From assembly GCF_005233835.1 (NCBI RefSeq), contig NZ_SZQA01000043.1, positions 1 to 55,099 of the forward strand: a stretch of DNA of 55,099 nucleotides, read 5' to 3'. Position numbers and translations under genes: made by a program. Below the pieces are notes generated by a model. That model saw nothing but the letters and a program-made list of their open reading frames with translations, was not told the DNA's origin and did not search any database. The DNA comes from Herbidospora galbida. GTDB taxonomy: Bacteria > Actinomycetota > Actinomycetes > Streptosporangiales > Streptosporangiaceae. This document shows positions 32,569 through 40,609 of this stretch, piece by piece (position 1 is the stretch's first letter; each line of letters starts with the position of its first letter).

Positions 32569-32646
32569 ATGAAGATCTTCTTTACGTCCTGGCGTGTTTC
32601 GGCGGGATCTCCACCCGGCACGAGATCAGGACATGTAGCGTCTTAG
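32569..32646 (+). CDS. Possible 25-residue leader peptide or gene remnant
   Basis: The ATG follows a purine-rich GAGGTGGGGG at about 7 nt and gives MKIFFTSWRVSAGSPPGTRS and five more residues before TAG. The start resembles the first strand of a glycosyltransferase, so this may be a decayed gene start; alternatively it is a leader peptide or chance. There is no further support. Confidence 0.2.
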   Translation: MKIFFTSWRVSAGSPPGTRSGHVAS

Positions 32647-32810
32647 CGCTCCTTGATTCGGCCGCGTTCCGGTCCGGACACATCCGGACGGACGCGGTTC
32701 CCAAGGCGAGCCCATCCCTGGTACGTTTCACGTCCTCGCAGCTCGCGATGGCAATCGTGCCCCCTTTGCAACGACGCAGCACGCACCTTGCCCCGGAGGA
32801 TCCCCGCACC

Positions 32811-33620
32811 ATGAATCCCGAGAGCAGCATTTCTCGTCCTATATCCCATTTAGGGTCATTCACCACAATAACCCCTTTAATGGCGATCGCACCTCGGGTG
32901 AGCATCGTGGTCCCCGCGATGAACGAGGCCGAGAACCTGCCCCACGTCTTCGCGACGCTCCCCCGGTGGGTGCACGAGGTCGTGCTGGTCGACGGCCACT
33001 CCACCGACGACACGGTCGCGGTGGCGCGGCGGCTGCGTCCCGGGCTGCGGGTGGTGGCCCAGCCGGGCCGGGGAAAGGGCGACGCGCTGGCGGCCGGCTT
33101 CGCCGCCTGCACCGGTGAGATCATCGTGATGATCGACGCCGACGGCTCGACCGACGGCCGCGAGATCGTCCGCTTCGTCGCCGCGCTGGTCGCCGGGGCC
33201 GACTACGCCAAGGGCTCCCGCTTCACCCACGGCGGCGGCAGCGACGACATCACCCTCGGCCGCCGCCTGGGCAACCTGGTGCTGTCGGGCCTGGTCAACC
33301 TGATCTACGGCACCCGCTACACCGACCTCTGCTACGGCTACAACGCGTTCTGGGCCAGCAGCCTCGACGTCCTGGCGCCCGACTGCGCCGGCTTCGAGGT
33401 CGAGACCCTGCTGAACATCCGCGCCGCCAAGGCCGGCCTGAAGGTCCACGAGGTGCCGAGCCACGAACGCGGCCGCATCCACGGCACCAGCAACCTGCGC
33501 ACGGTCCGCGACGGCTGGCGGGTGCTGAAGACGATCCTCCGCGAGCGCGACGCCCGGCTGCCGGCCCCCGCCGAGGTGAACGCCGGGGCGGGGGTCCCGG
33601 CCGACCAGGGCGCCGCCTGA
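32811..33620 (+). CDS. Glycosyltransferase family 2 (DPM1/GtrB-like)
   Basis: This is a 269-residue GT-A enzyme. RVSIVVPAMNEAENLPHVFATLP is the nucleotide-binding start, VDGHSTDDT the second aspartate motif, GKGDALAAGFAACTGEIIVMIDADGSTD the DxD metal site, and KGSRFTHGGGSDDITLGRRLGN the acceptor region. FAACTGE and the short tail without membrane helices suggest a soluble enzyme adding sugar to a lipid carrier. ATG 32811 has GGAGGA upstream; the first 25 residues are A/T-rich and unlike the rest, so the true start could be ATG 32880. It precedes the flippase fusion by 44 nt, in the same direction. Confidence 0.88.
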   Translation: MNPESSISRPISHLGSFTTITPLMAIAPRVSIVVPAMNEAENLPHVFATLPRWVHEVVLVDGHSTDDTVAVARRLRPGLRVVAQPGRGKGDALAAGFAACTGEIIVMIDADGSTDGREIVRFVAALVAGADYAKGSRFTHGGGSDDITLGRRLGNLVLSGLVNLIYGTRYTDLCYGYNAFWASSLDVLAPDCAGFEVETLLNIRAAKAGLKVHEVPSHERGRIHGTSNLRTVRDGWRVLKTILRERDARLPAPAEVNAGAGVPADQGAA

Positions 33621-33664
33621 CCCGACCGGCCCGACCGCAATTGACCCGTGATGACTGAGAACCG

Positions 33665-36600
33665 GTGACCGAGACGCTTCGCCGGCGGTTGCCCGCCGAC
33701 CTCCAGGATCCGCTGCTGCGCAACGCCTACGCGCTGGTCGTCAACGCGGGCATCGGGGCGGCTCTCGGCGTCGGCTACTGGGTGATCGCGGCCCGGCTCT
33801 TCCCCGCCGCCGACGTGGGCGAGGGCCAGGCGCTGATCAACGCCATGCGGATGCTGGCGGCGCTCACCTCGTTCGGGTTCGTGGGGGCGCTGACCCGGTT
33901 CGTGCCGGAGACCGGGCGGGCGACGGGCCGGTTCGTCGGCGCGGTCTACCTGCTCGGCGGCGGCCTCGGCCTGGCCGCCACGGCGGTGTTCATCGTGGTG
34001 ACCAAGGACGAGCCCGGGTTCCGCATCCTGTGGGGCTGGCTGCCCGCCGGGGTGTTCGCGCTGGTCGTCATCGTGTGGTCGGTCTACACGCTGCAAGAGG
34101 TGGTGCTGTCGGCGCTGCGGCGCTCGACGTGGGTGCCCGTGGTGAACGTGGCCGTCGGGTTCGTGAAGGTCGCCGCCGTGGCAGCGTGCGCGTTCCTGGT
34201 GGCGGCGCGCGGCGACGTGGTCTCGTGGCAGGTGTTCCTGGCCTGGATCGTGCCCTGCGCGCTGGCCGTGCTCCCCGTCAACTACCTGCTCTTCGCCCGG
34301 GTGATCCCGCGCCACGTCGCCGAGACGGCGCACCGGACCCCTCCCTCGCTGAGGCGGATCGTCCGGTTCGCCGGGGGCGACTACTTCGGCTCGGTGTTCA
34401 CGCTGGCGGCGATCTACCTGGTGCCGGTCGTGGTGGCCACCCAGGTCGACCACCGGACCTACGCCTACTACGGCATCGCGGTCACCGTCGGCGGCCTGCT
34501 GGAGATCTTCGCGTTCACGATGGCGACCAGCCTGACCGTCGAGGGCTCCTTCGACCCCGCCGCGCTCGGCCGCAACACCCGCCGGGCGCTGCACCGCAGC
34601 CTGACCGTGCTGATCCCGATGATCGCCCTGGTGGTGGCGGCCGCGCCGCTGGTCCTGTCGGTCTTCGGCGCCGAGTTCGCCGACAACGGGACCCCCCTGC
34701 TGCGCCTGATCGCCCTGGCCACGCTCGCGCGGGCGTTCGTCGAGCTCTACCTGGGCGCGCTGCGGGCCATGGGGCGCGGCCGCCCGCTGCTCTACATCCA
34801 GGCGGCGCGGTGCGTGCTGGCCCTCGGGCTGACGTGGCTGCTGCTGCCCCGCCACGGCATCGAGGGCGTCGGCATCGCGCTGGTCATCACGCAGAGTGTC
34901 ACCGCGGCGGCGGTGGCCCCCGCGCTGTTCCGGCTCTGCCGGCCGAAAGGTTCGAAAACAGATTCCGTGCCCTCGATCGAACCCCCACCGTCGCGGCACA
35001 CCTCCGACGACTCGGAAACGGTGGACACCATCAAACCCGTAGCCCTCCCCTTCGGCGGCATCCGCCGGCTGACCACGGCCACCCGCTCCGACCCGATCGT
35101 CGACGGCCCCGACGGCGACGACGACGCTCCGCCGCCCACCGAAGAACCGCCCCCCGGAGAAGAGCCCGAAGCCTCCGGAGAAGAGTCCGGCGACGATTCT
35201 GCGGCCGACGACCAGGACGGGCCTTCCGCCGAAGAACACGTCGGCTGGAGCGACGCCGAGGTCGGGCCCAAGACCGAGGAGTTCGCGACCTCGGGGCTGA
35301 TCCGGGTCGTCGCGCCCGGGTGGGACGTCGCGCCCGCCGGTGAGCTCGTCGTGGTGCCCGAGCGGGTGACGCCACCGGTCGCCCCGCCCAGGCGAAGCGG
35401 GTGGGTGACGAGGGCGGGCCTGCTGGCGCGGCAGCCGCGTGAGTGGCTGGGCGCCGTCATCACGATCCAGGCCCTGGTCATGTACGTCCTGGCGATGAAG
35501 GCCCGCCCCACCGGCCTGGTCGGCGTGGATCTCTACGCGATGACCGGGCTGGGCCTGGTGTCGGTCATGCCGCCGGTCGCCCTGCTGGCCGTCGCGCTGC
35601 TGATCCTGAGCTTCTTCGACACCCTCACCCAGAAGCGCAACCGGCCGATCCTGCTGCTGTTCCAGATCCTGGCCGTCATGTTCGCCCTGCACGGCGCGGC
35701 GGTCCTGGTCGAGCCGCTCCCCCGGTTCCCGGTCGCCTGGACGATCGGCGGCTTCGTCGACTACATCGCCCGCACCGGCGAGACCCTCACGGCATTGGAC
35801 GCCCGCTTCAACTGGCCCGGCTTCTCGGTCTTCTCGGCGTTCATGATCAGGGCGGCCGGGGTCGAGGACGCGGCGGCGCTGCTCAACTGGTGGCCGCTGA
35901 TCTCCAACGTCGCCTACCTGATCCCGCTGATCGTCATCGTCAGGCGGCTGCAGGCCGACCGCCGGGCCAAGTGGCTGGCTCTGATGATCTTCGTGGTGTC
36001 GCAGTGGGTGGGGCAGGACTACTTCTCGCCGCAGGGCATGACGTACCTGCTCTACCTGCTCTTCGTCGCGATCCTGGTGACCTGGTTCCTCCGCGTCGAC
36101 CCGGCCTCCTCGTTCTGGAAGCGCCGCTGGACGCTCATCCCGGGCGAACGCGCCCCCAAGAAGACCACGGTCACCGACCGGATCATCATCCTGGTCCTGA
36201 TCGTGATGATCTTCGTGGCGACCGCGACGTCCCACCAGATCACGCCGTTCATGATGTGCGGGGTGCTGCTCGGCTTCGTGGCGTTCCGGCGCACCCGGCT
36301 CAGCTTCATGATGGTCGTCCTGTTCGGCGCGATCGTGGCGGCGTACGTCAACTACATGGCCGTCGCCTACTGGTCGGGCCACCTCGACGCGATGGTCGGC
36401 TCGGTGGGCCAGGTGGGCGGCAACCTCACCTCGCAGACCACGGGCCGGATCAGCTCCACCAACCCCGAACGCCTGATCGTGCTCTACACCCGGCTGGCCA
36501 TCACGGGCGTGATCCTGGGCCTGGCCGGGATCGGCCTGCTGCGGCGGCTGAAGAAGGGCGTCGGCGACCGGGTCGTCTTCGTGATGATGGTGGTGCCGGT

Positions 36601-37465
36601 GCTGTCGCTGGCCATGCTCAGCTACGGCGGCGAGCTGGGCCTGCGCGTCTACCTGTTCACCCTCCCGGCGACCAGCATCCTGGTGGCCTACCTCTTCTAC
36701 CCGGGCCTGCCGAGCAAGGTGCCGCCCCAGCGCCGCTTCCCGGTGCTGGCGAAACTGCGCCCGGTCGTCGCCTGCGCCCTGGTGCTGGGGCTCGCGGGCG
36801 CGTTCCTGCTGGCCCGGTTCGGCAACGAGAAGTACGAGTGGACCTCCCCCCAGGAACGCGCCGCCATCGACTACATCTACGAGCAGGATCTGGAGACCAC
36901 CCGCATCCTCTACCTGGTCCCCGAGGGCGACGGCGGCTCGTCGATCTCGTGGAGCCTGACCGGGGTCGAACGGGTGCGCCAGATCAGGGCGACGGCGGGG
37001 CGCGACCCGTACAAGGTCGACAACGTGGTCGAACAGCTCCGCGACGCCGGGCCCGGCTCCTTCATCCTGGCCACCCGCAGCCAGGAGGCGTCACTGGAGA
37101 TCGACGCCAACTACCCGGCCGACTGGGGCCCGAAGATGCGGGTGTCGCTGGCCCGGCACCCCGACCTGAAGACCCTGGTCTGGAACGACGACGCGGCCGT
37201 CTACGCCCTGAAGGAGCAGCCGACGGGCCGGATCGCGCCCCAGCTCCGGGGGACGCCGTTCCGCATCGGCGAGACTCCGTGGACGCCCTACGGGTTGATC
37301 GCGCTGGCGGTGTTCGTGGTGATCGTGCTGACCCGGGAGGTGATCCGGATCCGGCAGCGCCCCGGCACCTGGTATTGGAGCCGGCGGCTGGCGTGGCTGT
37401 CGATCCCGTTCCTGCTGCTGGCGGGCTGGGTCGTGCTGGAGAGGTTCATGCTGCTGAGCGTCTGA
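33665..37465 (+). CDS. Fusion of Wzx-like flippase and second polytopic membrane protein
   Basis: This is a 1266-residue protein. Residues 10-425 form a MATE/PST-type polysaccharide flippase of about 12-14 helices (NAYALVVNAGIGAALGVGYWVIAARLFP at the start). Residues about 426-575 are a hydrophilic linker rich in Asp, Glu and Pro (repeated EEPPPGEEPE-type acidic runs). From about 577 a second membrane half of some 12 helices follows, with a soluble segment (about 1060-1200) and a final helix pair. The second half resembles oligosaccharide polymerases or GT-C transferases in layout, but no diagnostic motif was recognised. GTG 33665 is 44 nt after the GT2 gene. The arrangement suggests lipid-linked glycan export and assembly in one polypeptide. 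Confidence 0.82.
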   Translation: MTETLRRRLPADLQDPLLRNAYALVVNAGIGAALGVGYWVIAARLFPAADVGEGQALINAMRMLAALTSFGFVGALTRFVPETGRATGRFVGAVYLLGGGLGLAATAVFIVVTKDEPGFRILWGWLPAGVFALVVIVWSVYTLQEVVLSALRRSTWVPVVNVAVGFVKVAAVAACAFLVAARGDVVSWQVFLAWIVPCALAVLPVNYLLFARVIPRHVAETAHRTPPSLRRIVRFAGGDYFGSVFTLAAIYLVPVVVATQVDHRTYAYYGIAVTVGGLLEIFAFTMATSLTVEGSFDPAALGRNTRRALHRSLTVLIPMIALVVAAAPLVLSVFGAEFADNGTPLLRLIALATLARAFVELYLGALRAMGRGRPLLYIQAARCVLALGLTWLLLPRHGIEGVGIALVITQSVTAAAVAPALFRLCRPKGSKTDSVPSIEPPPSRHTSDDSETVDTIKPVALPFGGIRRLTTATRSDPIVDGPDGDDDAPPPTEEPPPGEEPEASGEESGDDSAADDQDGPSAEEHVGWSDAEVGPKTEEFATSGLIRVVAPGWDVAPAGELVVVPERVTPPVAPPRRSGWVTRAGLLARQPREWLGAVITIQALVMYVLAMKARPTGLVGVDLYAMTGLGLVSVMPPVALLAVALLILSFFDTLTQKRNRPILLLFQILAVMFALHGAAVLVEPLPRFPVAWTIGGFVDYIARTGETLTALDARFNWPGFSVFSAFMIRAAGVEDAAALLNWWPLISNVAYLIPLIVIVRRLQADRRAKWLALMIFVVSQWVGQDYFSPQGMTYLLYLLFVAILVTWFLRVDPASSFWKRRWTLIPGERAPKKTTVTDRIIILVLIVMIFVATATSHQITPFMMCGVLLGFVAFRRTRLSFMMVVLFGAIVAAYVNYMAVAYWSGHLDAMVGSVGQVGGNLTSQTTGRISSTNPERLIVLYTRLAITGVILGLAGIGLLRRLKKGVGDRVVFVMMVVPVLSLAMLSYGGELGLRVYLFTLPATSILVAYLFYPGLPSKVPPQRRFPVLAKLRPVVACALVLGLAGAFLLARFGNEKYEWTSPQERAAIDYIYEQDLETTRILYLVPEGDGGSSISWSLTGVERVRQIRATAGRDPYKVDNVVEQLRDAGPGSFILATRSQEASLEIDANYPADWGPKMRVSLARHPDLKTLVWNDDAAVYALKEQPTGRIAPQLRGTPFRIGETPWTPYGLIALAVFVVIVLTREVIRIRQRPGTWYWSRRLAWLSIPFLLLAGWVVLERFMLLSV

Positions 37466-37481
37466 CGGTCCCACCCCTGAC

Positions 37482-37494
37482 TTGCGTGATGCAA
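37482..37494. promoter_or_regulatory. Operator-like word TTGCGTGATGCAA before the HxlR gene
   Basis: The 13-mer with TTGC/GCAA ends recurs in both arms of the palindrome upstream of the metallo-beta-lactamase-fold gene. Here it lies 6 nt before a -10-like TAGGAT and 18 nt before the HxlR ATG, so the regulator could repress itself. Confidence 0.65.
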
Positions 37495-37500
37495 TGGACC

Positions 37501-37506
37501 TAGGAT
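37501..37506 (+). promoter_or_regulatory. -10 element, probable leaderless start of the HxlR gene
   Basis: TAGGAT is followed by 6 nt and ATG 37513, with no ribosome site. The operator word directly upstream would cover the spacer and -35 region. Confidence 0.45.
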
Positions 37507-37512
37507 GGGCGG

Positions 37513-37998
37513 ATGCTGCCGCGCACGTACGAAGGCCAGGTCTGTTCGATCGCCCGCACGCTCGAAGTGGTCGGCGAACGCTGGACGCTGCTGATCGTGC
37601 GCGACGCGCTGCGCGGCACCCGCCGGTTCGAGGACTTCCGGGCCGACCTCGGCATCGCCCACAACATCCTCTCCGACCGCCTCGGCAAGCTCTGCGAAGC
37701 CGGCGTCCTGGAACGGCGGCTCTACCAGACCCGGCCCGATCGGTACGAATACCACGTGACTCCGGCCGGCCTCGATCTGTGGCCGGTGATCATGTCGTTG
37801 CTGCTGTGGGGCGACCGGCACCGGTCGCCCGACGGCCCACCGCTGCTGGTCCGGCACCGGGGCTGCGGCGGGTCGCTGCAGCCCGGGCTCACCTGCGGCC
37901 GTTGCGGCCGTTCGCTCGGACCGCACGACTGCGACATGGAGCCCGGTCCGGGGGCTCAGCCGGCGGGGGCCAGAGTCAGCCCGGCCAGTCCCGCGTAG
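37513..37998 (+). CDS. HxlR-family winged-helix regulator with C-terminal cysteine cluster
   Basis: This is a 161-residue regulator. Residues 5-100 are the HxlR winged helix (CSIARTLEVVGERWTLLIVRDALRGTRRFEDFRADLGIAHNILSDRLGKLCEAGVLERRLY, then YHVTPAGLDLWPVIMSLLLWGD). The N-terminal Cys of HxlR proteins is present (Cys11). A short C-terminal part has CGGSLQ, CGRCG and DCD, arranged like a zinc ribbon. The gene carries the TTGCGTGATGCAA word at its promoter and is convergent with the metallo-hydrolase gene, whose promoter carries two more. Its 3' end overlaps that gene by 43 bp. Confidence 0.88.
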   Translation: MLPRTYEGQVCSIARTLEVVGERWTLLIVRDALRGTRRFEDFRADLGIAHNILSDRLGKLCEAGVLERRLYQTRPDRYEYHVTPAGLDLWPVIMSLLLWGDRHRSPDGPPLLVRHRGCGGSLQPGLTCGRCGRSLGPHDCDMEPGPGAQPAGARVSPASPA

Positions 37999-39629
37999 TA
38001 GGCGAACTTGAACGGATCGAGGAACTGGTTCCGTTCGACGAGCGCCAGCAGGAGCCGCTGCCGCAGCGCGGCGAGCGCGGGTTCGCGCGGGTGACGGAGC
38101 AGCCCGCTCTCGACGATCCGCAGCGCGAGTGCGGGATCGCCCCGGCTGAGGAGTTCCTCGCCGGTCTTGGCGAAGGCGTCGGGGCCGCCGCCGCCCAGCA
38201 GGTCGAGCGCGACGGCCCATTCGGCGGTGGAGAAGTGCTCCACCCCCGTTCCGTCGGCTCGCCAGTAGCCGGTCGCCTGCCGGTTCACCCGCTGCACGAA
38301 GCCGTCGCGCATCACCAGGTAGGGCGTGATCGCCGCAGGGTGGTCGCGCAGCACCTCGGGCAGGTGGTCGAGTTCGAGCAGGTCGACGAGCGGACGCCCG
38401 TCGGCGACCCCCGCCAGGACGACGGCGTGCAGCTCACGCAGGGCTGCCGACAGACCGGGCAGGGCCTCGACGGTGAAGTTGTCGGTCAACCCGGTGTGCC
38501 CGTGGAGCAGCAGGTTCGGCCGCAGGTCGCCGACGGTCCGGATGGCCTCGAAGAGACCCTCCGCCGAGCCTTCGGCGACGAACGGCGCCCCGAGGTAAGG
38601 CATGCACATGTCTCCCACGAACACCACGCCCGTGGCGGGCAGATGGACGACCAGCCCGTCGGCGCTCTCGCCGCCGCTGATCGGGATGAGCCCGAACTCG
38701 ACCCCGCCGACGGTCAGCGTCTCGGCCGAGCCGACCAGCCGGTCGGGCACGGCCTGCTTGCGGTGATCCCGGCCGCGCGGCAGGAGATAGGGGAACGGCG
38801 GCGGGCTCCCGGCCTGTGACCTGAGCTCTTCGGGGAAGCGGGCCTGGGCGATGACCTGGGCGTCGGTGAAGGCGTCGAGGCCCCCCACATGGTCGAAGTG
38901 AGCGTGGGTGAGGATCACGTGCGTGACCGGCTGGTCGGTGACCTCGCGCAGGTCCCGCAGCGCCGCTTCCACGTGGCGGGGGTCGCTGCCGGCGTCGATC
39001 GCCACGACGCCGTCGCCGGTTACCACAAACCCGAAGTCGGCGAAGTCGTAGCCCTGGGCGAGGTGGACGCCAGGGGCCCTCTCCACCAGGCGGGGCGGGC
39101 CGAACCGGATTCCGTGCTCGGCGTCGGCCACGTAGTCGGTGGCCAGCGCCACGTCACGGTCGTGCCCGACCCGCCGGCGCGCCTCAAGGGCGTCCTGCGG
39201 GCGACCCGCGCACTCGTACGCGCGCGCCAGCGCCCATTGGACGGCGTGCAGGAAACCGGCCGGGAACTGGTCGCGTACCGCGAGCACGAATTCCAGATCG
39301 GCGATGGCGGTGCCGGCCCGGCCCGCGCACCCGGGAAGAGCCGCCAGGGTGGTGCCCCGGAAATAGTGGGGCAGGCCGAGCTCGCGTTCGGCAGCGTCGT
39401 CGAGGTCGGCGAGCGCCTCCTCGACCGGCCCGTGGAGGCGGGCCCTGAAGACGCCCGCGAGGCTTCGCGCCAGCGCCGAGCCGGGCCGCTCCGCGCTGAG
39501 CGCCGAGAAGTGCTCCAGGCCCTCCCGGTCTCTGCGCTCGGACAGGAGCTGGACGGCCAGCAGGGCCGTCAGGCGATCGGGCACGCCCGGCCACCTGCTG
39601 GCACGGAGTAGTGCCGAGCTTGGTCTCAC
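37956..39629 (-). CDS. Metallo-beta-lactamase-fold hydrolase with TPR-like N-terminal domain
   Basis: This is a 557-residue protein. Residues 1-165 are helical and TPR-like. Residues about 170-400 hold the MBL core: GVVAIDAGSDPRHVEAAL, the zinc motif ILTHAHFDHVGGLDAF, GGESADGLVVHLPATGVVFVGDMCMP and LLLHGHTGLTD. A C-terminal helical domain (about 410-557) recalls alkylsulfatase-type dimerisation and SCP2-like regions, but similarity is loose. GTG 39629 has AAGGAG at 6 nt. The promoter is embedded in a perfect 22-bp inverted repeat containing the HxlR-gene operator word, so it is the probable regulated target. The substrate is unknown. Confidence 0.85.
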   Translation of the reverse strand: MRPSSALLRASRWPGVPDRLTALLAVQLLSERRDREGLEHFSALSAERPGSALARSLAGVFRARLHGPVEEALADLDDAAERELGLPHYFRGTTLAALPGCAGRAGTAIADLEFVLAVRDQFPAGFLHAVQWALARAYECAGRPQDALEARRRVGHDRDVALATDYVADAEHGIRFGPPRLVERAPGVHLAQGYDFADFGFVVTGDGVVAIDAGSDPRHVEAALRDLREVTDQPVTHVILTHAHFDHVGGLDAFTDAQVIAQARFPEELRSQAGSPPPFPYLLPRGRDHRKQAVPDRLVGSAETLTVGGVEFGLIPISGGESADGLVVHLPATGVVFVGDMCMPYLGAPFVAEGSAEGLFEAIRTVGDLRPNLLLHGHTGLTDNFTVEALPGLSAALRELHAVVLAGVADGRPLVDLLELDHLPEVLRDHPAAITPYLVMRDGFVQRVNRQATGYWRADGTGVEHFSTAEWAVALDLLGGGGPDAFAKTGEELLSRGDPALALRIVESGLLRHPREPALAALRQRLLLALVERNQFLDPFKFAYYAGLAGLTLAPAG

Positions 39630-39642
39630 GACGTCTCCTTGC

Positions 39643-39700
39643 AGTCGATTGCGTGATGCAAGTTACTCTAGACAGCAGAACTTGCATCACGCAATCGACT
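39643..39700 (-). promoter_or_regulatory. 22-bp perfect inverted repeat overlapping the metallo-hydrolase promoter
   Basis: Arms 39643-39664 and 39679-39700 are exact reverse complements, each containing TTGCGTGATGCAA. On the minus strand TTGCGT (in the upstream arm), an 18-nt gap and TAGAGT in the 14-nt spacer form a promoter. The second arm then covers the transcript start. This is the layout of a repressor site clamping a promoter. Confidence 0.75.
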
Positions 39701-39706
39701 AGGAGC

Positions 39707-40609
39707 TCAGGTCCCGCTACCCCGCGCCTGGACCTGACGGATGATCCACTCGCCGGACACCAGCCGGGAGCAGATGGCCAGCGCCGCATAGGTGCGCGGT
39801 TCCATCGGAGAGGTGAGGAACGCCCGGCGGGCCCATGTCAGCGACCGGCCCCAGTCGCGGGCCATCGAGCTCTCGAAGGCCACCTGGCCGGCCAGGCGCG
39901 CGTAGCCGCGGCGGTCGCGGCGGAACTCGGGGTAGTGGTCGAGCAGCCATTCGTGGGAGTCGGCGATCATCGACCAGCGACCGTAGAAGTGGGAGCCCTC
40001 GTGCGGCGGCACCTCGACCAGGATCTCCGGCACGTACGGGATCGGCGCGTGCCGGGCGCAGCGCAGCAGCAGCTCGTAGTCCTCGGCGAAGCCGCGCGGG
40101 ATCTCCTCGGAGAAGATGCCGACCGGGCCCGTCAGCAGCGAACGGCGCATCAGGAACGAGGACGTCGTCGCGGCTGGGATGCGGGAGCGCAGCAGGTCGT
40201 CGAAGGTGATGTGGGAGGACGGCCAGAGGCGTTCCTGCGTCGACACCATCCCGCACGAGACCAGCGCCGCGTCGGGGTTCGCTCGGAGGGCCTCGACCTG
40301 GAGGCGGAGTTTCGCCGGCCGCCAGGTGTTGTCGTCGTCGCAGAAGGCGACCAGGTCGTCCGGCGCGGCGAGGATGCCGCTGTTGCGGCTCCCGGCCACG
40401 TTCGGGACGCGTTCGTTGGTCGTCCACGTCACCCGGCGGTGCGGGTCGTCCGACAGGACCTCCTTGTCGGGGTCGCACCGGTCGAAGACGATGACGGCGG
40501 TGACGTCGCCCTCGTAGTCCTGCGCCCTGATCGACGCCAGCGCCGCGCGCAGCATCTCGGGCCGGTTCCCCGTCGTGCAGACGACCACGCTGACCGCAGG
40601 CCATGTCAT
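39707..40609 (-). CDS. Glycosyltransferase family 2
   Basis: This is a 300-residue GT-A enzyme: AVSVVVCTTGNRPEMLRAALASIRAQDYEGDVTAVIVFD at the start, NVAGSRNSGILAAPDDLVAFCDDDNTWRPAKL with the DDD metal site, and GFAEDYELLLRCAR as the ED catalytic region. No membrane helix is evident. The ATG overlaps the TGA of the glycoside hydrolase gene (ATGA). The stop lies 7 nt from the operator palindrome of the metallo-hydrolase gene. Its acceptor is presumably part of the glycan made by this locus. Confidence 0.9.
   Translation of the reverse strand: MTWPAVSVVVCTTGNRPEMLRAALASIRAQDYEGDVTAVIVFDRCDPDKEVLSDDPHRRVTWTTNERVPNVAGSRNSGILAAPDDLVAFCDDDNTWRPAKLRLQVEALRANPDAALVSCGMVSTQERLWPSSHITFDDLLRSRIPAATTSSFLMRRSLLTGPVGIFSEEIPRGFAEDYELLLRCARHAPIPYVPEILVEVPPHEGSHFYGRWSMIADSHEWLLDHYPEFRRDRRGYARLAGQVAFESSMARDWGRSLTWARRAFLTSPMEPRTYAALAICSRLVSGEWIIRQVQARGSGT

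Larger units (their letters stand above)
32424..32810. other. 387-nt A/T-richer intergenic region before the glycosyltransferase gene
   Basis: This gap has lower GC than its surroundings. It holds a perfect 12-bp palindrome (32475-32486), several TA-rich words usable as -10 boxes, and a 25-codon open frame (32569-32646). No tRNA-like fold or clear terminator was seen. It is likely the promoter and leader region of the glycan genes that follow. Confidence 0.5.

Noticed and set aside
33338-36382. A 1014-residue minus-strand open frame opposite the flippase fusion gene
   Set aside because: Its protein is an Arg/His/Asp/Gly-rich mixture without domains, typical of antisense frames in high-GC DNA. 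The plus-strand gene has clear membrane helices and codon bias.
37956-39629. Classification of the metallo-hydrolase as a true beta-lactamase
   Set aside because: Only the zinc motif is shared. The TPR-like front and long C-terminal domain, and the lack of a signal peptide, argue against a secreted beta-lactamase.
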